Shown: piece by piece, positions 1-6,057 of the stretch | Numbering within the stretch: the first letter of the stretch is position 1 | How the letters are laid out: each line of letters begins with the position of its first letter | Origin: Pseudomonas palleroniana | GTDB taxonomy: Bacteria > Pseudomonadota > Gammaproteobacteria > Pseudomonadales > Pseudomonadaceae | Direction of reading: 5' to 3' | NCBI RefSeq assembly: GCF_003031675.1 | Contig: NZ_PYWX01000028.1 | Coordinates: 1-35,317 of the forward strand | DNA: 35,317 bases | Made by a program: the position numbers and the translations under genes | Notes under the pieces: generated by a model | Seen by the model: the letters and a program-made list of their open reading frames with translations, nothing else | Told to the model about the DNA's origin: nothing | The model's database searches: none

Positions 1-114
1 TGATGCTGATAATCTTGTTGACTATCAGTCTGACTCCACAAGCACCCACACGAATTGCTTGATTCAGTTGTTAAAGAGCGGTTGGTCAAGTCTTTCGTCT
101 CAACCGAGGCGCGC
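1..114 (-). other. 16S rRNA operon leader with boxA antiterminator
   Basis: Read on the minus strand this is the 5' leader of a Pseudomonas rRNA operon. The boxA core CTCTTTAACA lies within 67-80, and the following leader stretch is the type that precedes 16S rRNA in this genus. The 16S gene itself is not in the window; it should begin roughly 100 bases beyond the left edge. BoxA recruits the Nus antitermination complex so that polymerase reads through the structured rRNA genes. The identification rests on recognising the leader together with the two promoters just upstream. Confidence 0.85.
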
Positions 115-142
115 ATTCTACAGCAGCCTCATTTGCTGTCAA
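115..142 (-). promoter_or_regulatory. Proximal rRNA operon promoter
   Basis: On the minus strand the -35 is TTGACA (137-142), the spacer is 16 bases and the -10 is TAGAAT (115-120). The -10 is followed by a GC-rich discriminator, as expected for rRNA promoters under growth-rate and ppGpp control. Confidence 0.85.
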
Positions 143-224
143 GTGATTATTTTCAGAAGCTTTCGAAGATTTCTTCAACAACTTCAACCACTTGCGCCTC
201 CGATCTCTCGTTAGCGGGAGGCGA

Positions 225-252
225 ATTCTACAGGCATCAGCAGAGGCGTCAA
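225..252 (-). promoter_or_regulatory. Distal rRNA operon promoter
   Basis: A second minus-strand promoter lies 110 bases upstream of the first: -35 TTGACG (247-252), 16-base spacer, -10 TAGAAT (225-230), again with a GC-rich discriminator. An A/T-rich block at about 253-285 sits where an UP element would bind the polymerase alpha subunit. Two tandem strong promoters are usual for rRNA operons. Confidence 0.8.
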
Positions 253-481
253 GCGCTAATTCAAAAAATCGGAATTTTCTTTCTGGGCATCTCCCTCTAT
301 CGCTCCCCTCTATATATAGAAAGAGAAAATGACTCTCAGCGAACGCGCTCCGATACTGGAAAGCACGGAGCGAAGCCTACTCGAAAGCGACCAGGAAGCT
401 AAAGAAGATCAAGAGAGGAAAAGAGAAGAAGAAAGACACGCAAATCAACAGGCATCTATAGCGCAACGCCTGGCGTATAGA
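253..481. other. Spacer between tRNA-Arg and the rRNA promoters
   Basis: No gene is seen here. The segment holds the A/T-rich block upstream of the distal rRNA promoter and a purine-rich stretch at 390-440. The 7-base arms ATCTATA (454-460) and TATAGAT (476-482) form a dyad touching the tRNA 3' end, probably part of tRNA 3' processing or weak termination. Confidence 0.6.
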
Positions 482-558
482 TGGTGTCCCAGGGCCGGTT
501 CGAACGGCCAACCTTCCCCTTAGGAGGGGGATGCTCTATCCAATTGAGCTACTGGGAC
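482..558 (-). tRNA. tRNA-Arg (anticodon CCT)
   Basis: A minus-strand cloverleaf of 77 bases with encoded CCA. The acceptor arm GTCCCAG pairs with CTGGGAC, the anticodon loop is CTCCTAA giving anticodon CCT (reads AGG), and the T arm contains GTTCGAAC. This tRNA gene is a frequent integration site in Pseudomonas genomes, but no duplicated 3' end or integrase is present here. Confidence 0.95.
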
Positions 559-602
559 AAATGGAAGCCGTCAGGCTAAGAGCCCAGCGACGGACGGCGT
601 GC

Positions 603-631
603 ATGTTAACGGCCAAGATAGATTTTGTCAT
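603..631 (-). promoter_or_regulatory. Probable promoter of tRNA-Arg(CCT)
   Basis: On the minus strand, -35 ATGACA (626-631), 17-base spacer and -10 TAACAT (603-608) lie about 45 bases upstream of the tRNA 5' end. No other promoter-like sequence stands out between here and the tRNA. Confidence 0.55.
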
Positions 632-718
632 GTCGTCCGTAGGCATTTTGAGTGTAGGCCTAAGCTTGCAGAAGCAAACGCGGTTCAACCCCGCAAATTC
701 GGGCTGCAAATGGAATCG

Positions 719-762
719 TGCAAATTGCATTGACCAAAAAAGCGAATACATTGCAAATTGCA
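719..762. promoter_or_regulatory. Two identical palindromic upstream activator sites
   Basis: The near-perfect palindrome TGCAAATTGCA occurs at 719-729 and 752-762, 33 bases apart (about three helical turns). A half copy, TGCAAAT, lies at 705-711. The sites are about 85 and 120 bases upstream of the start expected from the sigma-54 promoter at 816-833, the usual place for an enhancer-binding protein. The activator is not known to me. Confidence 0.6.
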
Positions 763-815
763 TCCACAGCCCTCATAAAAACAACATAACCCTTTGATTT
801 TAAATAATTAAAATA

Positions 816-833
816 TTGGCACGACACCTGCAA
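816..833 (+). promoter_or_regulatory. Sigma-54 (RpoN) promoter
   Basis: TTGGCACG, four bases, then CTGCA gives the invariant GG (818-819) and GC (830-831) separated by exactly 10 bases, a close match to the RpoN consensus. An A/T-rich stretch at 795-815 could bind IHF. Transcription would start near 843, about 43 bases before the small gene at 886. Confidence 0.8.
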
Positions 834-885
834 TAAATCTCCTATAAGCCAGTTTTGCAAACACTAGTCAGCGGAGAAGAGAACC

Positions 886-1113
886 ATGAATAGCGCCGCC
901 CTGTTAGCCCTGAATACCGTAGCCTTGGCCGCGCTGGTGATTTTTCATTTTCAATCCACCACTGCCCAGAACACGACACAGATCAACCAGCCGGTTCCAC
1001 ATCACCTCCAGCAACGCCCGCAATTGGCAGTAATGACCGCCGCCCAGCCCTCCCCCGTTTACGCGGCTCAAGGCGCCCAGACTTCGACCACATCCAAACA
1101 TTGGATCTTCTAA
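886..1113 (+). CDS. Small single-pass membrane peptide, unknown function
   Basis: This 75-residue protein is not one I recognise. It has a hydrophobic helix at about residues 3-22, ending in IFHF, followed by a polar tail rich in Gln, Thr and Pro. That suggests a membrane-anchored peptide with a periplasmic tail, or possibly a secreted one, although no clear AxA cleavage site follows the helix. The ATG is preceded by GGAGAAGAGAACC, a good ribosome-binding site. It is the first gene after the sigma-54 promoter at 816-833 and its paired upstream sites, which supports it being real and conditionally expressed. amrZ follows in the same direction 527 bases later and has its own promoter-like sequences. 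There is no clear hairpin terminator after it. Confidence 0.65.
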   Translation: MNSAALLALNTVALAALVIFHFQSTTAQNTTQINQPVPHHLQQRPQLAVMTAAQPSPVYAAQGAQTSTTSKHWIF

Positions 1114-1640
1114 GAGAGCCACCAGCCCCGATCCTGAGTTTGGCGTTCATGCAATTCTGTACGCCTATGACCCAGCCGGGGCATTTATGGCCGGCGTAGC
1201 GTCCAGTAGATTCACGCCGACCCGGTCTACCGGATGAAATCTACCCAAGACCGCGCGGAACCATTTCAGCTCGACCTTATGTCGCCTGACGCTAGCAAAT
1301 CGGCAAACTGACACTAGTCTTAAGATTGAGGGCAAAAGGCCATATTGCGGTAGGATGTGCGCCCCCAACCCGCGTGCAGCCTGGGCTTGCGCGACGATCT
1401 GAATTCCAGATGCTGCGCAAATTTTTTTCCAACCAGTCCGCAGAATTGAAAATGAGTGCTGGCATAAAGCCTGTAGGCGGTTCAATATTTGTCACAGAAT
1501 TGACGCCAAGTAAACGTCAAATCTGAGGCATGATGCGGCCTCTTTGCAATTCGGGTTGAACTTTGGTCGTGAGCCTTGTCTTAACACTCATCTTGCGGCC
1601 AATTCCAGAAACCGCTCCTCTGAACTAACCGGTTAAATAT
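1114..1640 (+). other. Intergenic region upstream of amrZ
   Basis: No convincing gene is seen; an open frame at 1326-1526 starts with TTG, lacks a ribosome-binding site and resembles nothing known to me. The right part carries a 6-base inverted repeat, TTGACG (1500-1505) and CGTCAA (1515-1520), and an AlgU-like promoter. The long leader region fits the complex regulation known for amrZ. Confidence 0.5.
1558..1583 (+). promoter_or_regulatory. Possible AlgU (sigma-22) promoter of amrZ
   Basis: GAACTT (1558-1563) is the canonical -35 of the envelope-stress sigma factor AlgU. It is followed after 15 bases by TCTTA (1579-1583), close to the TCTGA -10. The spacer is one base shorter than the usual 16-17. 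AlgU control of amrZ/algZ is established in P. aeruginosa, which supports the assignment. Confidence 0.45.
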
Positions 1641-1967
1641 ATGCGCCCATTGAAACAGGCAATTTATTCCAGCCGTACGGCTGACAAGTTCGTCGTACGT
1701 CTGCCAGACGGAATGCGGGAACGCATTGCCGAGGTGGCTCGCAATCATCACCGCAGCATGAACTCCGAAATCATCGCCCGCCTGGAGCAGAGCCTTATTC
1801 AGGAAGGTGCGCTGGGTGAAGAGTTGAGCATGCGCATGGACAGCCCAGAGCTGTCACTGCATGAACGCGAGCTGCTGCAGCGTTTTCGTCAACTCTCCCA
1901 CCGCCAGCAAAATGCTCTCGTCTCGCTTATCGCACACGATGTTGAGGCAGCAGCAGAAGCCAATTGA
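1641..1967 (+). CDS. amrZ: AmrZ, Arc-type ribbon-helix-helix regulator
   Basis: This 108-residue protein matches AmrZ (AlgZ), the Pseudomonas regulator of alginate, motility and cyclic-di-GMP genes. Residues about 14-55 form the Arc/MetJ ribbon-helix-helix DNA-binding domain: the beta strand includes ADKFVVRLP and the helices include [10 protein letters not shown] and [14 protein letters not shown]. The C-terminal part (about 75-103, [16 protein letters not shown] and following) corresponds to the segment that mediates tetramer formation in AmrZ. The N terminus is truncated by about two residues relative to the P. aeruginosa form as I recall it. The start has only a weak ribosome-binding site but gives the conserved beginning MRPLKQA. 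A strong terminator follows, so it is probably transcribed alone. The sigma-54 peptide gene lies upstream. Confidence 0.95.
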   Translation: MRPLKQAIYSSRTADKFVVRLPDGMRERIAEVARNHHRSMNSEIIARLEQSLIQEGALGEELSMRMDSPELSLHERELLQRFRQLSHRQQNALVSLIAHDVEAAAEAN

Positions 1968-1984
1968 TTCACTATTGAAAGCAG

Positions 1985-2011
1985 AAGCCAGCCAAGTGCT
2001 GGCTTTTTTTT
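1985..2011 (+). terminator. amrZ rho-independent terminator
   Basis: An 8-bp perfect stem, AAGCCAGC (1985-1992) and GCTGGCTT (1998-2005), with loop CAAGT and a run of T to 2011, 18 bases after the amrZ stop. Confidence 0.9.
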
Positions 2012-2054
2012 GTGCGAAATCTGGGAAAGGAGTATGGAACGAGGGGCAGAATTG

Positions 2055-2065
2055 CCCCCCCCCCC
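2055..2065. repeat. 11-base C homopolymer after mgtE
   Basis: Eleven C in a row (G on the mgtE strand) lie 12 bases beyond the mgtE stop codon and within a G/C hairpin (GGGGCA/TGCCCC with loop GAAT, 2043-2058). There is no T run on the mgtE side, so it is not a standard terminator. Confidence 0.8.
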
Positions 2066-2076
2066 GTGAAAAGGCA

Positions 2077-3519
2077 TCAGAGCAGGAAGATCGTGGCCAG
2101 GCCCAGGAAGATGAAGAAACCACCACTATCGGTCATGGCGGTAATCATCACGCTGGCCCCCATTGCCGGGTCGCGACCCAAGCGTGCCAAAGTCATAGGG
2201 ATCAGTACCCCCATCAGAGCGGCCAGCAGCAAGTTGAGCGTCATGGCAGCCGTCATTACAACGCCGAGCGACCAACTGCCATAAAGCATGTAGGCCACAA
2301 TACCGATCACCCCACCCCATACGACTCCGTTAATCAGCGCCACCGCCAGCTCCTTGCGCATAAGGCGTGACGTATTACCGGTGTTCACCTGATCAAGCGC
2401 CATGGCTCGTACGATCATGGTGATCGTCTGGTTGCCGGAATTACCACCAATACCGGCAACAATGGGCATCAACGCTGCCAGAGCCACCAGCTTCTCAATC
2501 GAACCTTCGAACAACCCAATCACTCGCGAAGCAATGAAGGCGGTAATCAGGTTGATAGCAAGCCACGCCCAACGGTTACGCAAGGAACGCCAGACCGAAG
2601 CAAAGATGTCTTCCTCTTCACGCAGACCCGCCATGTTGAGAACTTCGGTCTCACTCTCCTCACGAATCAGGTCAACCATTTCATCAATGGTCAGACGACC
2701 GATCAGCTTGCCGTTCTTGTCGACCACAGGAGCAGAAATCAAGTCGTAACGCTCAAATGCTTGAGCGGCATCATAGGCGTCTTCGTCCGGGTGAAAACTC
2801 ACCGGATCACTGGCCATTACTTCCGCAACTTTCTTCTCAGGGTCGTTGACCAACAGGCGCTTGATCGGCAGTACGCCCTTCAGGATACCTTCGTAATCAA
2901 CGACAAAAAGTTTATCAGTATGGCCTGGCAGCTCTTTAAGACGGCGTAGGTAACGCAATACCACTTCCAGGCTGACGTCCTCGCGGATGGTGACCATCTC
3001 GAAGTCCATCAAAGCGCCGACCTGGTCCTCGTCGTAAGACAACGCGGAACGCACGCGCTCACGTTGCTGGCCGTCAAGCGCTTCCATCAGCTCATGGACA
3101 ACATCACGGGGAAGCTCTGGAGCAAGGTCCGCCAGCTCGTCCGCATCCATCTCCTTGGCCGCTGCCAGGAGCTCGTGATCGTCCATGTCGGCGATCAGGG
3201 TTTCACGGACCGAGTCGGATACTTCGAGGAGGATATCACCGTCGCGGTCAGCCTTGACCAACTGCCAGAGCGTCAGCCGGTCATCCAGCGGCAAGGCTTC
3301 GAGGATATAAGCAACGTCGGCAGAGTGCAGGTCATCGAGCTTGCGTTGCAACTCGACGAGGTTTTGCCGGTGGACCAGGTTTTCGACGCGGTCGTGATGC
3401 GGACCTTCCTGGCGGTGCGTGAGGTCTTCGACCACGCGCTGGCGCTGCAGTAGCTCGATGACTTGAGCCAGACGATCCTGCAGGCTTTCCTGTGTTTTCT
3501 TTACTTCTACTTCGGTCAT
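2077..3519 (-). CDS. mgtE: MgtE magnesium channel/transporter
   Basis: This 480-residue protein has the full MgtE architecture. An acidic helical N domain (about 1-140, rich in MDADELADLAPELP-type turns) and a pair of CBS domains (about 145-270, including KKVAEVMASDPVSFHPDEDA) together act as the cytosolic magnesium sensor. The C-terminal membrane part (about 315-480) has five helices and carries GIGGNSGNQ and the pore-region Asp in MITAMTDSGG. It imports Mg2+ across the inner membrane and closes when cytosolic Mg2+ is high. The start was placed at MTEVEVKK, preceded by GGAG nine bases upstream; an extra 10 residues are open upstream but have no ribosome-binding site. The gene stands downstream of the tRNA terminator, so it should have its own promoter. 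Length is slightly above the family's usual 450. Confidence 0.95.
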   Translation of the reverse strand: MTEVEVKKTQESLQDRLAQVIELLQRQRVVEDLTHRQEGPHHDRVENLVHRQNLVELQRKLDDLHSADVAYILEALPLDDRLTLWQLVKADRDGDILLEVSDSVRETLIADMDDHELLAAAKEMDADELADLAPELPRDVVHELMEALDGQQRERVRSALSYDEDQVGALMDFEMVTIREDVSLEVVLRYLRRLKELPGHTDKLFVVDYEGILKGVLPIKRLLVNDPEKKVAEVMASDPVSFHPDEDAYDAAQAFERYDLISAPVVDKNGKLIGRLTIDEMVDLIREESETEVLNMAGLREEEDIFASVWRSLRNRWAWLAINLITAFIASRVIGLFEGSIEKLVALAALMPIVAGIGGNSGNQTITMIVRAMALDQVNTGNTSRLMRKELAVALINGVVWGGVIGIVAYMLYGSWSLGVVMTAAMTLNLLLAALMGVLIPMTLARLGRDPAMGASVMITAMTDSGGFFIFLGLATIFLL

Positions 3520-3834
3520 AGGCGAACTCCACTCCCAGCAGCGGGGCACGCCGGAAGCATCAATCAGTCAATTCATGATTGGTAAAGCGGGGTACTGAGT
3601 AACTACTGGGTAAGTCCATGGAGGTATTCCACAAGCCCCGGCGGGGCTGACGGGCACAATGATACACGCTGCGTGCGCTTTTAACGTTAAAAAACTGGAA
3701 AGAACAAGCGCTTGCGAGACAAAGCTCAGATTGGCTGCATCTATGAACTGCGACGACGCAGCTCGAAGGGAAAACACATGAAGCAGGAGAAAAAGATAAT
3801 GCCTGCGAGAAAACCTACACAAACGCCAGACGGC
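3520..3834 (-). other. mgtE upstream region
   Basis: No gene is seen. On the minus strand a -10-like TATCAT lies at about 3657-3662 and a GC palindrome AGCCCCGGCGGGGCT at 3634-3648, in what would be a leader of about 130 bases. I do not recognise a known magnesium riboswitch (ykoK or mgtA type). Confidence 0.4.
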
Positions 3835-3861
3835 AAAAAGCCCGCACTAGGCGGGCTTTTT
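3835..3861 (-). terminator. Terminator of the tRNA-Arg transcript
   Basis: A perfect 11-bp stem, AAAAAGCCCGC (3835-3845) and GCGGGCTTTTT (3851-3861), with loop ACTAG. It can terminate in either direction. It lies 7 bases after the 3' end of the distal tRNA-Arg. Confidence 0.9.
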
Positions 3862-3868
3862 GTTTGTA

Positions 3869-3945
3869 TGGTGCACTCGACAGGATTCGAACCTGTGACC
3901 GCTCGGTTCGTAGCCGAGTACTCTATCCAGCTGAGCTACGAGTGC
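3869..3945 (-). tRNA. tRNA-Arg (anticodon ACG), copy 2
   Basis: A 77-base minus-strand cloverleaf with encoded CCA. The acceptor GCACTCG pairs with CGAGTGC and the anticodon loop is CTACGAA, giving ACG (read as ICG after deamination, decoding CGU/CGC/CGA). It is identical to the copy at 4018-4094 and is separated from it by 72 bases, so the two are probably co-transcribed. Confidence 0.97.
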
Positions 3946-4017
3946 AAGTTGTGTTTTTAGACCAGATCACAACTGGTTGAAGCCAAGCCACCTGCATTGC
4001 TGCAACTGACTCTTAAA

Positions 4018-4094
4018 TGGTGCACTCGACAGGATTCGAACCTGTGACCGCTCGGTTCGTAGCCGAGTACTCTATCCAGCTGAGCTACGAGTGC
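4018..4094 (-). tRNA. tRNA-Arg (anticodon ACG), copy 1
   Basis: The same 77-base sequence as 3869-3945, with anticodon ACG and encoded CCA. It is first in the transcript started by the strong promoter at 4109-4136. The exact identity of the copies points to recent duplication or gene conversion. Confidence 0.97.
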
Positions 4095-4108
4095 ATTTGT
4101 TGCCGCGC

Positions 4109-4136
4109 ATTATAGGCCGTTCAATCTCTATGTAAA
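4109..4136 (-). promoter_or_regulatory. Promoter of the tRNA-Arg pair
   Basis: Minus strand: -35 TTTACA (4131-4136), 16-base spacer, consensus -10 TATAAT (4109-4114), then the GC-rich discriminator GCGCGGC and the first tRNA-Arg about 15 bases on. This is typical of a stable-RNA promoter under stringent control. Confidence 0.8.
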
Positions 4137-4202
4137 GCTATTTTTTCGAGTATTTTCAACAACTTACCGAAAAAACCAGATTGCAACGTACTAAGCAAAT
4201 AA

Positions 4203-4293
4203 TGGCGGAGAACGGGGGATTCGAACCCCCGACACCCTTTTGAGGTGTACTCCCTTAGCAGGGGAGCGCCTTCGGCCACTCGGCCAGCTCTCC
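4203..4293 (-). tRNA. tRNA-Ser (anticodon GCT)
   Basis: A 91-base class II tRNA on the minus strand with a long variable arm and encoded CCA. The acceptor GGAGAGC pairs with GTTCTCC (one G-T pair), and the anticodon loop CTGCTAA gives GCT, reading AGC/AGU. It lies between csrA and the tRNA-Arg pair, with its own promoter upstream. Confidence 0.96.
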
Positions 4294-4307
4294 GCAACAC
4301 GGGGCGT

Positions 4308-4336
4308 ATATTAACCACGTTCATCCCCGTTTGCAA
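4308..4336 (-). promoter_or_regulatory. Promoter of tRNA-Ser
   Basis: Minus strand: -35 TTGCAA (4331-4336), 17-base spacer, -10 TAATAT (4308-4313), then the discriminator ACGCCCCG directly before the tRNA. It separates tRNA-Ser transcription from csrA, although read-through from csrA is possible because no csrA terminator hairpin is visible. Confidence 0.75.
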
Positions 4337-4355
4337 ACATAAAAAACGATAAAAA

Positions 4356-4544
4356 TTAAAGGCTTGGTTCTTCGTCCTTCTCTTTCTTGATCCGCAGGTA
4401 GATTTCCTCGCGGTGAACAGCCACCTCTTTCGGAGCATTAACCCCGATGCGCACTTGATTACCTTTGACGCCGAGCACGGTCACGGTGATTTCGCCATCA
4501 CCGATAATCAGGCTTTCTGCGCAACGACGAGTCAGAATCAACAT
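4356..4544 (-). CDS. csrA: RsmA/CsrA post-transcriptional regulator
   Basis: This 62-residue protein begins MLILTRR, the invariant first strand of CsrA. It binds GGA motifs in mRNA leaders as a dimer, blocking or stabilising translation, and is itself titrated by RsmX/Y/Z RNAs in the Gac system. The RNA-contacting residues are present: Leu4 and Arg6 in strand 1 and Arg45 in AVHREEIY of strand 5. The C-terminal tail [10 protein letters not shown] is typical of the RsmA branch rather than the shorter RsmE. The start was chosen for the conserved MLILT; six more residues are open upstream, but GAGGTGAAAGGT just before this ATG is a good ribosome-binding site. The order lysC-csrA-tRNA-Ser is, as I recall, common in Pseudomonas. 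Confidence 0.96.
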   Translation of the reverse strand: MLILTRRCAESLIIGDGEITVTVLGVKGNQVRIGVNAPKEVAVHREEIYLRIKKEKDEEPSL

Positions 4545-4586
4545 ACCTTTCACCTCACGCATTTCAGTTCAGGAACAACAGTCTGC

Positions 4587-4620
4587 AAAAAAAAGGCCCT
4601 CGACCTACAACCCGAAGGCC
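4587..4620 (-). terminator. Hairpin with U8 run upstream of csrA
   Basis: On the minus strand GGCCTTCG (4613-4620) pairs with CGAGGGCC (4595-4602, one G-U pair) around a 10-base loop, followed directly by eight T (4587-4594). It is a textbook rho-independent terminator only 42 bases before the csrA start. It may back up the lysC terminator or attenuate csrA transcription. Confidence 0.75.
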
Positions 4621-4684
4621 ATAGCCCTACCACCTAAGTATTGTCGAGCCCACACAAAAGAACATGCGCCCCACAAAAAAATGA

Positions 4685-4706
4685 AAGGCGCGGTAAACCG
4701 CGCCTT
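4685..4706 (-). terminator. lysC rho-independent terminator
   Basis: A perfect 10-bp stem, AAGGCGCGGT and ACCGCGCCTT, with a two-base loop. On the minus strand it is followed by TTCATTTTTTT. It starts 12 bases after the lysC stop. Confidence 0.85.
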
Positions 4707-4718
4707 CCTGGCATCACA

Positions 4719-5960
4719 TCACTCGCCCTGTCGGGCCGGAGCATCCAGCTCGAAAGCGGTATGCAGTGCGCGTACAGCCAGCTCCAGGTACTTCTCTTCG
4801 ATCACTACCGAGACCTTGATTTCCGAGGTAGAGATCATCTGGATATTGATGCTTTCCTTGGCCAGAGCGCCGAACATACGGCTGGCAACGCCGGCATGGG
4901 AACGCATGCCCACACCTACGATCGATACCTTGGCAATCTTGGTATCGCCGATCACTTCACGGGCGCCAATTTCGTTAGCGGTGTTCTGCAGGATTTTCAA
5001 CGCCGCATCGTACTCGTTGCGGTGTACGGTGAAGGTGAAATCGGTGGTGTTATCGTGCGAGACGTTCTGCACGATCATGTCGACTTCAACGTTCGCATCG
5101 CTGATAGGGCCCAGAATCTTGAAGGCCACGCCCGGGGTATCCGGCACGCCACGGATCGTCAGCTTGGCTTCATCACGGTTGAAAGCGATACCGGAAATGA
5201 TCGGCTGTTCCATGGATTCCTCTTCATCAATAGTAATGAGGGTGCCCGGACCCTCTTTGAAGCTGTGCAATACGCGCAGCGGAACGTTGTATTTGCCGGC
5301 GAACTCTACTGCGCGGATCTGCAGCACCTTGGAACCGAGACTGGCCATTTCCAGCATCTCTTCGAAGGTGATCTTGTCCAGGCGCTGGGCGACCGGCACC
5401 ACACGTGGGTCAGTGGTGTAGACGCCATCCACATCGGTGTAGATCTGGCATTCATCAGCCTTGAGGGCCGCCGCCAGAGCCACACCAGTGGTGTCCGAAC
5501 CGCCACGCCCCAGGGTGGTGATGTTGCCGTGCTCGTCCACGCCCTGAAAGCCCGCCACAACTACCACGCGCCCGGCTTTCAGATCAGTACGGATTTTCTG
5601 ATCATCGATTTGCAGGATGCGCGCCTTGGTATGCGCACTGTCGGTCAGGATGCGCACCTGGCTGCCAGTGTAGGACACCGCCGGCACGCCACGCTTGTTC
5701 AGCGCCATGGCCAGCAACGCAATGGTCACCTGCTCGCCAGTCGACACGATCACATCCAGCTCACGCGGCAGCGGCTGTTGATCACCACTGATTGCCTTGG
5801 CCAGATCGATCAGGCGATTGGTCTCGCCGCTCATGGCCGACAGCACCACCACCAGGTCATCCCCGGCATCGCGGAATTTCTTAACCTTGTCGGCGACCTG
5901 CTCGATTCTTTCGACAGAGCCGACCGAGGTGCCTCCAAATTTCTGTACGATCAAAGCCAT
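4719..5960 (-). CDS. lysC: Aspartate kinase (lysine/threonine-sensitive)
   Basis: This 413-residue aspartokinase phosphorylates aspartate, the first step toward lysine, threonine, methionine and diaminopimelate. The kinase domain (about 1-250) opens with VQKFGGTSVGS and holds SAMSGETNRL and the nucleotide-site sequence VYTTDPRVV. Two ACT domains follow (about 265-340 and 345-405), the regulatory part that binds lysine and/or threonine. Length fits the monofunctional class with an internal regulatory subunit start. At codon 250 an ATG (5211-5213) is preceded by GAAGAGGAA, which could give a separate 164-residue beta subunit consisting of the ACT domains. The gene lies downstream of alaS with a 97-base gap containing a 7-bp hairpin without a T run, and has its own terminator. 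Confidence 0.97.
   Translation of the reverse strand: MALIVQKFGGTSVGSVERIEQVADKVKKFRDAGDDLVVVLSAMSGETNRLIDLAKAISGDQQPLPRELDVIVSTGEQVTIALLAMALNKRGVPAVSYTGSQVRILTDSAHTKARILQIDDQKIRTDLKAGRVVVVAGFQGVDEHGNITTLGRGGSDTTGVALAAALKADECQIYTDVDGVYTTDPRVVPVAQRLDKITFEEMLEMASLGSKVLQIRAVEFAGKYNVPLRVLHSFKEGPGTLITIDEEESMEQPIISGIAFNRDEAKLTIRGVPDTPGVAFKILGPISDANVEVDMIVQNVSHDNTTDFTFTVHRNEYDAALKILQNTANEIGAREVIGDTKIAKVSIVGVGMRSHAGVASRMFGALAKESINIQMISTSEIKVSVVIEEKYLELAVRALHTAFELDAPARQGE
5217..5225 (-). promoter_or_regulatory. Possible internal ribosome-binding site in lysC
   Basis: GAAGAGGAA on the coding strand precedes the in-frame codon ATG at 5211-5213 by three bases (GAGG core five bases away). Translation from here would make a 164-residue protein beginning MEQPIISG and covering both ACT domains, like the beta subunit of the aspartokinases of Bacillus and Corynebacterium. 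The match also encodes Glu codons, so it could be chance. Confidence 0.5.
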
Positions 5961-6057
5961 TTCTAAGCCGCCTCAGCCCGTAAAGGGGCGCCCAATAAAC
6001 AAATCTTGCAGCACCGCAGCGAGCCCACGACTAGACCATGGGCTCATTAACAGCGCC

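Noticed and set aside
482..560. tRNA-Arg(CCT) as an occupied attachment site
   Set aside because: No second copy of the tRNA 3' end and no integrase are in the window, and flanking genes look chromosomal.
1326..1526. 66-codon open frame between the small peptide gene and amrZ
   Set aside because: TTG start, no ribosome-binding site and no recognisable feature.
4641..5966. 441-codon open frame opposite lysC
   Set aside because: Shadow of the aspartokinase gene with His/Gln-rich composition typical of reverse reading.
6021..6045. Hairpin GAGCCCA/TGGGCTC after alaS as a terminator
   Set aside because: No T run follows on the minus strand; too weak to call.
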